A DNA stretch of 64,000 nucleotides from Bradyrhizobium ottawaense (GCF_002278135.3 NZ_CP029425.2:4812001-4876000); one strand, 5' to 3'. Positions 26,574-36,161 are shown, counted from the stretch's first letter. Made by a program: numbers and translations. Notes: generated by a model not told the origin, from the sequence alone.

Positions 26574-26641
26574 ACGAAAGAGAAGCCGTGACAGCCGCTT
26601 TCCGGTTGTCACGGTCAATGAAAAATCAAGAAGGACACCAC

Positions 26642-27088
26642 ATGCGTCTCGTCATCGGATCCGACCACGCCGGCTGGCCGCTCAAGCAGACCGTTATCGA
26701 CCACATCCGCAAGCTCGGCCACGACATCGTCGATGTCGGCTCCCATGACGACAAGCCGGTGGACTTCCCCGACATCGCGCGGGCCGTGGCGCAGAAGGTG
26801 ACGTCGGGCGAAGCCGCACGCGGCATCATGGTGTGCGGCACCGGCGTCGGCGCCTCGATCGCGGCCAACAAGATGAAGGGCATCCGCGCCGCGGTCTGTC
26901 ACGACGTTCATTCCGCCCATCAGAGCGTCGAGCACGACGACGTCAACGTCATGTGCATCGGCGCGCAGATCGTCGGCGCCTGGCTCGCCGTGGATCTCGT
27001 CTCGTCCTACCTCTCCGCGGAGTTCTCGACCGACGAGGATTTCCGCCGTCGGGTCGAGAAACTGCGCGTCATGGACGAGCAAGGCTGA
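26642..27088 (+). CDS. rpiB: RpiB/LacAB family sugar-phosphate isomerase
   Basis: 148 residues. MRLVIGSDHAGW start, active-site Cys65 in MVCGTGVGASIAANK, and HDVHSAHQSVEHDDVNV are family hallmarks. Members interconvert ribose-5-P/ribulose-5-P or act on tetrose, allose or galactose phosphates. Position beside a PfkB kinase and a hydroxyacid dehydrogenase hints at a dedicated catabolic role rather than the housekeeping pentose step. Ribosome site AGAAGGA upstream of 26642. Confidence 0.88.
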   Translation: MRLVIGSDHAGWPLKQTVIDHIRKLGHDIVDVGSHDDKPVDFPDIARAVAQKVTSGEAARGIMVCGTGVGASIAANKMKGIRAAVCHDVHSAHQSVEHDDVNVMCIGAQIVGAWLAVDLVSSYLSAEFSTDEDFRRRVEKLRVMDEQG

Positions 27089-27101
27089 GGGCCTCTCCAC
27101 C

Positions 27102-28019
27102 ATGATCCTGGTGTTCGGGTCGCTCAACATCGACCTCGTCGCGAAGGTCCCGATCATTCCAGGCCCCGGCCGGACGGTGCTCGCGCCGTCCTACCAGACG
27201 CATTTCGGCGGCAAGGGCGCCAACCAGGCCGTTGCCGCCGCGCGGATCGCGGGACCGGGACAAGTCCGGATGGCGGGCCGCGTCGGCCGGGACGGGTTTG
27301 GCAACAGCGCGATCGAGAACCTCCGGGCCAACGAAGTCGACACCGGCCTCGTCGTCGGGGCCGACGAGCCGACCGGCTGCGCCTTTATCACGGTCGACCA
27401 GGCCGGCGAGAATGCGATCACGGTCGCAAGCGGCGCCAACATGGCCGCGAATGCCGGGGATCTCCCGGCCAGGCTGTTTGGTCCCGACACGGTGCTGGTG
27501 CTTCAGATGGAAGTGCCCTTCGCGCAGGCGCTCGAGGCTGCGCGCAGGACGACATTGGCCGCCGGCACCGTCGTCTGGAATCTCGCGCCCGTCCCGGAGA
27601 GGATGACCCGCGAGATGGTGACAAAGCTTCTTGCCGTGACCGACCATCTCCTCGTCAACGAGCACGAGGCGCTGGACGCCGCCGGCGCCATCGACCTCGC
27701 TACGTCCAGTTACGAGGCGGCTGCCGCGGACCTCGCCAGGGCCGGCGACCTCACCTGCATCGTGACCGCCGGTGCGCAAGGCGCGCTGGCCGTGACGGCC
27801 GACGGCACCCGCCTGCGTGCGCCCGCCCCGTGCATCACGCCGGTGGACACGACCGGCGCTGGCGACACCTTTGTCGGCGCGTTTGCGGCCATGCTCGGTG
27901 AAGGCGCGTCGCTGCCGCGTGCGCTCGAGGTGAGCTGCGAAGCCGCCGCATTGAAATGTCTCAAGGCCGGCGCCCAGACCGGCATGCCGATGCGTAGCGC
28001 AATAGGTTCCCTCGCCTAG
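27102..28019 (+). CDS. PfkB family carbohydrate kinase, ribokinase-like
   Basis: 305 residues. Substrate motif GGKGANQAVAAARI near 36 and the C-terminal signature DTTGAGDTFVGAF with catalytic Asp near 253 are intact. The overall pattern (FGSLNIDLVAKVPIIPGPG start) is that of ribokinase, but PfkB members act on many sugars. It begins 13 bases after rpiB and ends the cluster. It would phosphorylate either an imported sugar or an intermediate that the RpiB-like enzyme then isomerises. Confidence 0.87.
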   Translation: MILVFGSLNIDLVAKVPIIPGPGRTVLAPSYQTHFGGKGANQAVAAARIAGPGQVRMAGRVGRDGFGNSAIENLRANEVDTGLVVGADEPTGCAFITVDQAGENAITVASGANMAANAGDLPARLFGPDTVLVLQMEVPFAQALEAARRTTLAAGTVVWNLAPVPERMTREMVTKLLAVTDHLLVNEHEALDAAGAIDLATSSYEAAAADLARAGDLTCIVTAGAQGALAVTADGTRLRAPAPCITPVDTTGAGDTFVGAFAAMLGEGASLPRALEVSCEAAALKCLKAGAQTGMPMRSAIGSLA

Positions 28020-28064
28020 CACGAATCGCCCATATCGCTGCCCGCAGCTAAACTCTCCCGATTC

Positions 28065-28805
28065 GTGGAGAGCGTTTTGGCCTTCCTCTTCGTCCTCATC
28101 GTCGGCCTCGTCGCCGGCACCATTTCAGGCATCGTGGGCACCGGCTCGTCGATCATGCTGATGCCGGTGCTGGTCTATGCCTATGGGCCGAAGGAAGCGG
28201 TGCCGATCATGGCGGTCGCGTCCGTGATGGCGAACTTTTCGCGGATCCTGGCCTGGTGGCGAGAGGTCGACTGGCGGGCCTGCGCGGCCTATTCGGTCAC
28301 GGGCATTCCGGCCGCCGTGCTCGGCGCACGGACGCTGCTGGCGCTGCCTTCGCATGCGGTGGACCTCGCCATCGGCATCTTCCTGATCGCGATGGTGCCG
28401 GTGCGGCACTGGCTGGCGCGGCACGACCTCAAGGCCAATCTCTGGCATCTGGCGATCGGCGGCGCCGTGATCGGCTATCTCACCGGCATCGTGGTCTCGA
28501 CCGGCCCGCTCAGCGTGCCGCTGTTCCTGTTCTACGGACTCAGCAAGGGCGCTTTCCTCGCCACCGAGGCGGCCTCCTCGCTCGGCCTCTATTTCGCGAA
28601 ATCCGTGACCTTCGAGCGTTTCGGCGCGCTGACCGGCGATGTCTTCATGAAGGGTCTGATCGCGGGCGCCTCGCTGATGTCGGGCGCCTTCATCGCAAAG
28701 CGCTTCGTGCTGCACCTGAAGCCGGACGTGTTCCGCCTGGTGATGGACGCGATCATGGTCGCGGCCGGGCTCTCCATGCTATGGAACGCGACGCAATCTC
28801 CCTGA
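28065..28805 (+). CDS. TauE/SafE family membrane permease
   Basis: 246 residues with seven or eight spans in two repeats; GTISGIVGTGSSIMLMPVL near the start and VVSTGPLSVPLFLFYGLSKG in the middle are the family's repeat motifs. Members export sulfite, sulfoacetate or other small organosulfur or organic anions. GTG start. It ends 16 bases before radA; a functional tie to the sugar cluster upstream is possible but unproven. Confidence 0.8.
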   Translation: MESVLAFLFVLIVGLVAGTISGIVGTGSSIMLMPVLVYAYGPKEAVPIMAVASVMANFSRILAWWREVDWRACAAYSVTGIPAAVLGARTLLALPSHAVDLAIGIFLIAMVPVRHWLARHDLKANLWHLAIGGAVIGYLTGIVVSTGPLSVPLFLFYGLSKGAFLATEAASSLGLYFAKSVTFERFGALTGDVFMKGLIAGASLMSGAFIAKRFVLHLKPDVFRLVMDAIMVAAGLSMLWNATQSP

Positions 28806-28821
28806 GCACGATTGACGCCCC

Positions 28822-30270
28822 ATGGCCAAGAACACGCTTTCCTTCGTCTGCCAGAACTGCGGCGCGGCCTATAACCGCTGGCAGGGCAAGTGCGAATCCT
28901 GCGGCGAGTGGAATACGCTTGCCGAGGAGGACACCAGCGGCAGCATCCCCGTCTCGATCCGCTCCAAGCGTAAGGGACGGACGTTTGCGCTGGAGAGCCT
29001 GTCGGGGAAAACCCAGGATGCGCCGCGCCTGTCCTCAGGGATGACCGAGCTCGACCGCGTCACCGGCGGCGGCTTCGTGCGCGGCTCGGTGCTGCTGGTC
29101 GGCGGCGATCCCGGCATCGGCAAGTCGACATTGCTGACGCAGGCCACCAGCATGATGGCACGCGCCGGCCACCGCATCGTCTACATCTCCGGCGAAGAGG
29201 CGGTCGCGCAGGTGCGCCTGCGCGCCGAACGGCTCGGGCTGTCGGATGCGCCGGTGCAGCTCGCCGCCGAGACCTCGGTCGAGGACATCGTCTCGACGCT
29301 GTCCGAGGGCGCGGTCCCGCGGTTGATCGTGATCGATTCGATCCAGACCATGTGGACCGACACGGTGGAATCCGCGCCGGGCACGGTGACCCAGGTGCGC
29401 GCCTCGGCGCAGGCGCTGATCCGCTTTGCGAAGAAAACCGGTGCGGCCATCATCCTGGTCGGCCATGTCACCAAGGACGGCCAGATCGCCGGCCCCCGCG
29501 TGGTCGAGCACATGGTCGACGCCGTGCTGTCGTTCGAGGGCGAAGGCTCGCAGCAGTTCCGCATCCTGCGCGCCGTGAAGAACCGTTTTGGCCCGACCGA
29601 CGAGATCGGCGTGTTCGAAATGACGGGCCTTGGCCTGCGCGAGGTCACCAATCCCTCCGAGCTGTTCCTGTCCGAGCGTGATCTCGGCACGCCCGGCACC
29701 GCAGTGTTCGCGGGCATCGAGGGCACGCGGCCCGTCCTGGTCGAATTGCAGGCGCTGGTGGCGCCGACCTCGCTCGGCACCCCGCGACGGGCCGTGGTGG
29801 GCTGGGATCAGAGTCGGCTCTCGATGGTGCTGGCGGTGCTGGAGGCCCATTGCGGGGTCAAGCTGTCGGGCCACGACGTCTATCTGAACGTGGCGGGAGG
29901 CCTGCGCATCCACGAGCCCGCGGCCGACATGGCCGCCGCGGCCGCGCTGGTGTCCTCCCTGGTTAACGCGCAGTTACCCACGGATGCGGTCTATTTCGGC
30001 GAGATTTCACTTTCTGGCGTGATCCGGCCGGTGGCGCAGACCCCGGCCCGGCTCAAGGAGGCGGTCAAGCTGGGCTTCAAGCGCGCCGTGCTGCCCGAAT
30101 CGGCCCGAGGCGGGGATGCCGGCGGTGACGCCGGACTGTCCCTGAACGCGGTCAACAGCCTGACGACATTGGTCGCAGAGATTGCCGCCAAGGGCTCGCG
30201 CCGGGGCGAATCGAACGCGCCGGCAGAGAAAAATGCCACACCGGCAAGATTCCGCCGTGGAGAGGGTTAG
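28822..30270 (+). CDS. radA: DNA repair protein RadA
   Basis: 482 residues. N-terminal Cys4 zinc finger (Cys10, 13, 24, 27: CQNCGAAYNRWQGKCESCG), RecA-like ATPase with Walker A GGDPGIGKST near 94-103, the RadA-specific KNRFG motif near 253-257, and a Lon-protease-like domain at the C-terminus. It drives branch migration in recombination. Followed by cvpA and purF, the usual order in this group. Confidence 0.96.
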   Translation: MAKNTLSFVCQNCGAAYNRWQGKCESCGEWNTLAEEDTSGSIPVSIRSKRKGRTFALESLSGKTQDAPRLSSGMTELDRVTGGGFVRGSVLLVGGDPGIGKSTLLTQATSMMARAGHRIVYISGEEAVAQVRLRAERLGLSDAPVQLAAETSVEDIVSTLSEGAVPRLIVIDSIQTMWTDTVESAPGTVTQVRASAQALIRFAKKTGAAIILVGHVTKDGQIAGPRVVEHMVDAVLSFEGEGSQQFRILRAVKNRFGPTDEIGVFEMTGLGLREVTNPSELFLSERDLGTPGTAVFAGIEGTRPVLVELQALVAPTSLGTPRRAVVGWDQSRLSMVLAVLEAHCGVKLSGHDVYLNVAGGLRIHEPAADMAAAAALVSSLVNAQLPTDAVYFGEISLSGVIRPVAQTPARLKEAVKLGFKRAVLPESARGGDAGGDAGLSLNAVNSLTTLVAEIAAKGSRRGESNAPAEKNATPARFRRGEG

Positions 30271-30437
30271 GTGGAGGTGACGCCGGAGGCCCCCGCCGCT
30301 ATACAGCCGTCACAAAAGCAGCATGGGATTGCGTGGTTGCGGCCTTGCCGGGAACGCCGTCTGCCCCTCTTTTAGGGCAGCGGCCAAACACCGATTCGCT
30401 AGAGCACCTTCGACGTACGAGCGGACCAGACCAGCCG

Positions 30438-31067
30438 ATGCCAGTAACACTCCTCGACCTGATCCTGCTCGGTGTGATGCTGATCTCGGGCCTGCTCGCG
30501 ATGGTCCGCGGCTTCATGCGCGAAATCCTGTCGATCGCGGCCTGGGGCGCCGCGGCGATCGTGACGCTGTACTCCTTCTCAAAGCTGCTGCCGACCGCCA
30601 AGAGCTATTTCAACAACGATACCGTCGCGAGCGTGGTCGTCGTCGCCGGCGTTTTCGTCGGCACCCTGGTCGTGGTCTCCGTGATCACGGTCCGGATCTC
30701 CGACATGATCCTGGATTCCAGGATCGGCGCGCTGGACCGCACCCTCGGCTTCCTGTTTGGCCTGGCTCGCGGGCTTTTGATCGTCGTGGTCGCCTTCCTG
30801 TTCTTCACCTGGCTGGTTCCGGACAAGCAGCGCCCGGACTGGGTGACGGGGGCCAAATCCCGCGTTGTGCTCCAGGGAACCGGGGATTGGCTAATGGCCC
30901 TCTTGCCTGACGACCCCGAGAACACCATCTTGAAGAGATTCAAGAAAAACAAACCAGATGATGATCAAGCTGAATCCGAGCAGCAGCCTTCGGGCAGTGG
31001 CGACGGATACAGTAAACCTGCTCGTGACAGTTTGAAGAAACTGATCGAGAAACCTGCGGCGCGTTGA
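30438..31067 (+). CDS. cvpA: CvpA family membrane protein
   Basis: 209 residues; four hydrophobic spans in the first 130, starting VTLLDLILLGVMLISGLLAMVRGFMREIL, and a polar C-terminal tail rich in Asp, Lys and Ser. CvpA was named for colicin V production in E. coli and is also purF's neighbour there; its role touches envelope homeostasis. The ATG at 30438 fits the family start. 168 bases separate it from radA, so it may have its own promoter. Confidence 0.9.
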   Translation: MPVTLLDLILLGVMLISGLLAMVRGFMREILSIAAWGAAAIVTLYSFSKLLPTAKSYFNNDTVASVVVVAGVFVGTLVVVSVITVRISDMILDSRIGALDRTLGFLFGLARGLLIVVVAFLFFTWLVPDKQRPDWVTGAKSRVVLQGTGDWLMALLPDDPENTILKRFKKNKPDDDQAESEQQPSGSGDGYSKPARDSLKKLIEKPAAR

Positions 31068-31094
31068 TTGCCCTTAAAGAGAGGCGCGGACGAG

Positions 31095-32618
31095 ATGCGA
31101 CACCCTGACCAGGACGCCCAACTTGATCTCGATCCAAACGCCGGCCCAAGCCCGGCCGCTCTAGAGGTTCAGGACGACCTGGAAGGAGATACGCTGCGCG
31201 AGGAATGCGGCGTCTTCGGCATCTATGGTCACCCGGACGCCGCCGCCATCACCGCGCTTGGTCTGCACGCCCTTCAGCACCGTGGCCAGGAAGCCGCCGG
31301 CATCGTCTCCTACGACGGCAGCCGCTTCCACAGTGAACGCCGCCTCGGCCTCGTCGGCGACACCTTCTCCCGCCGCGAAGTGATCGACCGCCTCCCCGGC
31401 AATATGGCCGTCGGCCATGTCCGCTACTCCACCACCGGCGCCACCATCCTGCGCAACGTGCAGCCGCTGTTCGCCGAGCTCAATGCCGGCGGTCTGGCGG
31501 TCGCCCATAACGGCAACCTCACCAACGGCCTGACGCTGCGCCGCGAGCTGGTGCGCCACGGCGCCATGATGCAGTCGACCACCGACACCGAGGTGATCCT
31601 GCATCTGGTCGCGCGCTCCAGGCGCAGCCGCTTCATCGAGCGCTACATCGACGCGCTGCGCGAGATCGAGGGTGCCTATGCGCTGGTCTCGCTGACCAAC
31701 AAGAAGCTGGTCGGCGCGCGCGATCCGCGTGGCATCCGCCCGCTGGTGCTCGGCGAGCTCGACGGCTGCCCGATCCTGACCTCGGAGACCTGCGCGCTCG
31801 ACATCATCGGCGCGCGCTTCATCCGCGACATCGAGCCGGGCGAAGTCATCGTGTTCGACGAGAACGGCCAGGACATCCACAAGCCGTTCCCGCCGATGGC
31901 CCCGCGTCCCTGCATCTTCGAATACATCTATTTCGCCCGTCCGGACTCCATCGTCCACGGCCGCTCGGTCTACGAGGTCCGCAAGGCCTTCGGTGCGCAG
32001 CTCGCGCGCGAGAGCCACGTGCCGATCGACGTCGTCGTGCCGGTGCCGGATTCCGGCGTGCCCGCCGCGGTCGGCTACAGCCAGCATTCGGGCGTGCCGT
32101 TCGAGCTCGGCATCATCCGCAACCACTATGTCGGCCGCACCTTCATCCAGCCGACGCAGGCGATCCGCGAATCCGGCGTGCGCATGAAGCATTCGGCCAA
32201 CCGCGCCGCGATCGAAGGCAAGCGCATCATCCTGATCGACGACTCGCTGGTGCGCGGCACCACCTCGAAGAAGATCGTGCGCATGATGCGCGATGCCGGC
32301 GCCAAGGAAGTGCACTTCCGGCTCGCTTCGCCCCCGATCCTCTATCCCGATTATTACGGCATCGACCTGCCCGATCGCGGCGGCCTCCTGGCCGCGACGC
32401 ATTCCCTGGAGGAGATGCGCGAGATCATCGGCGCAGACTCGCTCGCCTTCCTGTCCATCGACGGCATGTACCGCGCCATGGGCGAGCCCGGCCGCGACCC
32501 CGCCAATCCGAAATTCTCGGATCACTGCTTTACCGGGGCCTATCCGACCCACCTCACCGACCAGACCCAGACCGAGCAGCAGCCGCGACAGCTGTCTCTG
32601 CTGGCGGAGGCGAGCTGA
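31095..32618 (+). CDS. purF: Amidophosphoribosyltransferase
   Basis: 507-residue first enzyme of purine synthesis, making phosphoribosylamine from PRPP and glutamine. An N-terminal propeptide precedes the nucleophile Cys38 in REECGVFGIYG; the PRPP-binding loop LIDDSLVRGTTSKKIV lies near 380. Start at the ATG at 31095, 27 bases after cvpA; a TTG nine codons earlier is unlikely. Confidence 0.96.
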   Translation: MRHPDQDAQLDLDPNAGPSPAALEVQDDLEGDTLREECGVFGIYGHPDAAAITALGLHALQHRGQEAAGIVSYDGSRFHSERRLGLVGDTFSRREVIDRLPGNMAVGHVRYSTTGATILRNVQPLFAELNAGGLAVAHNGNLTNGLTLRRELVRHGAMMQSTTDTEVILHLVARSRRSRFIERYIDALREIEGAYALVSLTNKKLVGARDPRGIRPLVLGELDGCPILTSETCALDIIGARFIRDIEPGEVIVFDENGQDIHKPFPPMAPRPCIFEYIYFARPDSIVHGRSVYEVRKAFGAQLARESHVPIDVVVPVPDSGVPAAVGYSQHSGVPFELGIIRNHYVGRTFIQPTQAIRESGVRMKHSANRAAIEGKRIILIDDSLVRGTTSKKIVRMMRDAGAKEVHFRLASPPILYPDYYGIDLPDRGGLLAATHSLEEMREIIGADSLAFLSIDGMYRAMGEPGRDPANPKFSDHCFTGAYPTHLTDQTQTEQQPRQLSLLAEAS

Positions 32619-32628
32619 CGGCGCAGCC

Positions 32629-32731
32629 GTCATCCCGGGGCGATGCGAAGCATCGAGCCCGGGATCTCGAGATTCCCCGATGCGCGATTGCGCATCTGAG
32701 GTCTGGTGCTTCGCACCATCCCGGAAATGAC
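32629..32731. repeat. Interspersed inverted-repeat element, family B copy 1
   Basis: GTCATCCCGGGGCGATGCG with AAGCATCGAGCCCGGGATC at one end and a looser pairing arm (GGTGCTTCGCACCATCCCGG then AAATGAC) at the other. A shorter copy is at 36162-36202. It sits between purF and an SDR gene. Confidence 0.75.
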
Positions 32732-32781
32732 AGATGCGGATGGGGGCTTGTCCCGGCCAGCCACGCCTGTAAAACCCCGCC

Positions 32782-33522
32782 ATGACAAAACCCTTCGCTG
32801 ATCGCATCGCTCTCGTCACCGGCGCCTCGCGCGGCATCGGCTATGCCACCGCGATCGCGGTCGCCAAAGCCGGCGCGCATATCGTGGCGGTGGCGCGCAC
32901 GCAGGGCGGGCTGGAAGAGCTCGACGACGAGATCCGGAAAGTCGGCGGCAGTGCCACGCTGGTACCGCTCAACCTCACCGATTCCGACGGTATCGCGCGT
33001 CTCGGCGCCGGCCTGCACGAACGCTACCGCAAGCTCGACATCCTGGTCGGAAATGCCGGCGTGCTCGGCCCCTCTTCGCCGATCGGTCATATCGAGCTGA
33101 AGACCTTCACCGACGTGATGGCCCTCAACGTCTCCGCGAACTTCCAGCTGATCCGCTGCATGGAGCCGCTGCTGAAGCAGTCCGATGCCGGCCGCGCCGT
33201 GTTCATCACCTCGGGCGCCGCCAACAAGGCGACCGCCTATATCAGCCCCTACGCGGCGTCCAAGGCCGCACTGGAAACACTCGCCCGCGCCTGGGCGCAG
33301 GAGACCGCCAACACGAAGCTGCGCATCAATCTGTTCAACCCCGGCCCGGTCCGCACCCGCATGCGCGCAACCCTGATGCCGGGCGAAGACCCCGCGACGC
33401 TGGATACGCCGGAGCAGGTCGCCGAATTCATCGTGCCGATGTGCGCGCCTGACTGGACCGAGACCGGCAAGTTCTACGACTACAAGACGCGCAGCCTGAT
33501 GAGCTTCCGCTCGCCTGCGTAA
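32782..33522 (+). CDS. Short-chain dehydrogenase/reductase
   Basis: 246 residues, classical SDR. TGASRGIG near 14-21, NAG at about 91-93, catalytic Ser in VFITSGAAN, and YAASK with Tyr and Lys present. The C-terminus resembles YciK-like oxidoreductases. Substrate not readable. Stands alone between two intergenic stretches. Confidence 0.88.
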   Translation: MTKPFADRIALVTGASRGIGYATAIAVAKAGAHIVAVARTQGGLEELDDEIRKVGGSATLVPLNLTDSDGIARLGAGLHERYRKLDILVGNAGVLGPSSPIGHIELKTFTDVMALNVSANFQLIRCMEPLLKQSDAGRAVFITSGAANKATAYISPYAASKAALETLARAWAQETANTKLRINLFNPGPVRTRMRATLMPGEDPATLDTPEQVAEFIVPMCAPDWTETGKFYDYKTRSLMSFRSPA

Positions 33523-33613
33523 TTTCCTTGCCTGATTGACTTGACTGCCTCCCCGCGATTGACTGCCCGCGCGCAAGCGGCAGCAAGCCGCGCGCCAAAA
33601 AATGGAGGTTGCC

Positions 33614-34756
33614 ATGGCGCCATGGCATGATCGCGCAGGCTTTGCGTCTGCGCTCGCACGTCACGCACTCTCCATTCTGATCGCAGCCGTCGCGCTCGCG
33701 TCTCCGGTTGCATCGAATGCCGGCGACGTCCCGACCTTCGCGGTCGATCCCTCCTGGCCGAAGCAGCTGCCCAACAACTGGATCCTCGGCCAGGTCGGCG
33801 GCATCACGGTCGACTGGCAGGGCCATATCTGGGTGATCCATCGCCCGCGCTCGCTCACCGACGACGAGAAAGGCGCAAGCCTCACTCCGCCGCGCTCGAA
33901 ATGCTGCGTGTCGGCGCCGCCCGTGCTCGAGTTCGACGCCGACGGCAATCTGCTGCGGTCCTGGGGCGGTCCCGGCCAGGGCTATGAATGGGTCGGCCGC
34001 GAGCACGGCATCGAGGTCGACGAGCGCGGCTTCGTCTGGGTCGGCGGCAATGCCGACAACGACAACGCCATTTTGAAGTTCACGCTCGACGGCAAGTTCG
34101 TCGCCCAGATCGGCAAGTTCGCCCCGAGCCTCGGCAGCAACGACACGACGCAGCTCGGCAAGCCCGCCGAGACCGCACTCGACAAGGAGGCGAACGAAAT
34201 CTACGTCGCCGACGGCTACGGCAACCGCCGCGTCATCGTGTTCGATGCGACGACGCTGGCCTACAAGCGGCACTGGGGCGCCTACGGCAACAAGCCCGAC
34301 GACGCCAAGCAGGCGCCCTACGATCCCAAGGCGCAGGTCGCGCAGCAATTCGGCAACCCGGTCCACTGCGTGAAGCTTGCCAATGACGGCCTCGTCTATG
34401 TCTGCGACCGCATCAACAACCGCATCCAGGTCTTCAGGAAGGACGGCAGCTTCGTGAAGGAGTTCTTCTTCGAGAAGAACACGCTCGGCAACGGCGCGGT
34501 GTGGGACATCGCGATCTGGCCCGATCCGAAGCAGACCTATCTGCTCAGCGCCGACGGCGAGAACAACGAGATCAGGGTCATCAAGCGCGAAGATGGTAGC
34601 GTGGTCGGGAGCTTCGGGCACAACGGCCGCAACGCCGGTCAATTCCACTGGGTGCATGCCATGGCGATCGACGCGAGGGGTAACGTCTATACCGCCGAGG
34701 TCGATACCGGAAAGCGCATCCAGAAATTCAAGCTGACATCGGACGCGCTCAAATAG
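33614..34756 (+). CDS. Secreted NHL-type six-bladed beta-propeller protein
   Basis: About 380 residues with a signal peptide (LARHALSILIAAVALASPVASNA) and repeated blades of the form GIEVDERGFVWVGG, EIYVADGYGNRRVIVFDA, GLVYVCDRINNRIQVF and WVHAMAIDARGNVYTAEV. NHL propellers of this kind include peptidylglycine-lyase-like and binding proteins; no catalytic residue set is obvious. Start chosen at 33614, five bases after GGAGG. A stem-loop follows the gene after 34 bases. Confidence 0.78.
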   Translation: MAPWHDRAGFASALARHALSILIAAVALASPVASNAGDVPTFAVDPSWPKQLPNNWILGQVGGITVDWQGHIWVIHRPRSLTDDEKGASLTPPRSKCCVSAPPVLEFDADGNLLRSWGGPGQGYEWVGREHGIEVDERGFVWVGGNADNDNAILKFTLDGKFVAQIGKFAPSLGSNDTTQLGKPAETALDKEANEIYVADGYGNRRVIVFDATTLAYKRHWGAYGNKPDDAKQAPYDPKAQVAQQFGNPVHCVKLANDGLVYVCDRINNRIQVFRKDGSFVKEFFFEKNTLGNGAVWDIAIWPDPKQTYLLSADGENNEIRVIKREDGSVVGSFGHNGRNAGQFHWVHAMAIDARGNVYTAEVDTGKRIQKFKLTSDALK

Positions 34757-34790
34757 CGTCTCAACGCATTTTGCCCAAAAGTTAACCGAA

Positions 34791-34817
34791 GGATGACGCT
34801 ACGACGCAGCGTCATCC
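34791..34817 (+). terminator. Stem-loop after the propeller gene
   Basis: GGATGACGCT and AGCGTCATCC form a perfect 10-base stem with a seven-base loop, followed by GGCTTTAGG. The T-run is short, so termination strength is uncertain. Confidence 0.45.
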
Positions 34818-34924
34818 GGCTTTAGGCGCATTGCCGCCGGCCCTGGGAAAGGCTAGAGCCAATCAGCCGGAACAAGGCTTCGCAAGAGAGCCGTCCGCAT
34901 ATTTGACAAGGGAGGAAACCTTTT

Positions 34925-36151
34925 ATGACGACGACGTTCGCGCGCCGCTCCGCGGCCCTTCTGGCCTGTGCCGCCTTCGGTTTTGCAACATCCGCCTACG
35001 CGCAGGACAAGACCGTCAAGATCGGCGTGCTCAACGACATGTCGAGCCTCTATGCCGACATCGGCGGCCCCAACTCCGTGGTTGCGATCAAGATGGCGGT
35101 CGAGGATTCCGGCCTGCTCAAGAAGGGCTGGAAGATCGACGTCATCAGCGGCGATCACCAGAACAAGCCCGACGTCGGCGTCAACATCGCCCGGCAGTGG
35201 ATCGACAACGAGAAGGTCGACGCGATCGCCGACACGCCGAACTCCGGTGTCGCCCTGGCGGTCAGCAACCTTGTCAAGGAAAAGAATGCGGTGCTGCTGA
35301 ATTCCGGCGCCGCCTCCGCCGACCTCACCGGCAAGGCCTGCACGCCGAACACGATCTCCTACACCTATGACACCTACATGCTGGCCAACGGCACCGGCAA
35401 GGCGCTGACCAAGGCCGGCGGCGACAGCTGGTTCTTCCTGACTGCGGATTATGCCTTCGGCCACGCGCTCGAACGCGACACCACGGCGGTCGTGACCGCG
35501 AACGGCGGCAAGGTGCTCGGCAGCGTCAAGCATCCGATCAATACCGCGGACTTCTCATCCTTCCTGCTGCAGGCGCAATCCTCCAAGTCCAAGGTGGTAG
35601 GCCTTGCCAACGCCGGCGGCGACACCACGAACTCGATCAAGCAGGCGGCCGAATTCGGCATCGTCTCCGCCGGCCAGAAGCTCGCGGCCCTGCTGCTGTT
35701 CATCAACGACGTGCATTCGCTGGGCCTCAAGACCGCCCAGGGCCTGACCTTCACCGAATCGTTCTACTGGGACCTGAACGACAAGACCCGCGAATGGTCC
35801 AAGCGTTTCTCGGCGCTGGCCAGCAAGAACGCGATGCCCTCGATGACGCAGGCCGGCAACTACGCGATGGTGCTGCACTATCTGAAGGCGATGGACGCAC
35901 TCGGCGGCAATCCGCATGACGGCGCCAAGGTCGTCGCCAAGATGAAGGAGCTGCCGACCGACGATCCGCTGTTCGGCAACGGTCCGCTGCGCCAGGACGG
36001 CCGCCGCCTCATCCCCGCTTACCTGTTCGAGGTGAAGAAGCCCGAGGAGTCGAAGGGGCCGTGGGACTATTACAAGCAGATCGCCACGATCTCGGCGGAA
36101 GACGCGGCCAAGCCGCTCAAGGACAGCGACTGCCCGCTGGTAAAGAAGTGA
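34925..36151 (+). CDS. Orphan branched-chain-type ABC substrate-binding protein
   Basis: 408-residue precursor; signal peptide about 27 residues ending SAYAQ; type I periplasmic fold (DKTVKIGVLNDMSSLYADIG). It closely resembles the binding protein at 49275-50498, sharing VLLQAQSSKxK-like, NAGGDTTN and IKQAAEFGI stretches, yet has no permease or ATPase beside it. It may feed the Liv-type permease at 47.4-52 kb or serve as a sensor. Substrates of this subgroup are often aromatic or aliphatic acids rather than amino acids. Confidence 0.88.
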   Translation: MTTTFARRSAALLACAAFGFATSAYAQDKTVKIGVLNDMSSLYADIGGPNSVVAIKMAVEDSGLLKKGWKIDVISGDHQNKPDVGVNIARQWIDNEKVDAIADTPNSGVALAVSNLVKEKNAVLLNSGAASADLTGKACTPNTISYTYDTYMLANGTGKALTKAGGDSWFFLTADYAFGHALERDTTAVVTANGGKVLGSVKHPINTADFSSFLLQAQSSKSKVVGLANAGGDTTNSIKQAAEFGIVSAGQKLAALLLFINDVHSLGLKTAQGLTFTESFYWDLNDKTREWSKRFSALASKNAMPSMTQAGNYAMVLHYLKAMDALGGNPHDGAKVVAKMKELPTDDPLFGNGPLRQDGRRLIPAYLFEVKKPEESKGPWDYYKQIATISAEDAAKPLKDSDCPLVKK

Positions 36152-36161
36152 CCGCATAGCG

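Noticed and set aside
31161..32837. 558-codon leftward frame antisense to purF
   Set aside because: Shadow of purF; sense strand encodes every catalytic motif of the amidotransferase.
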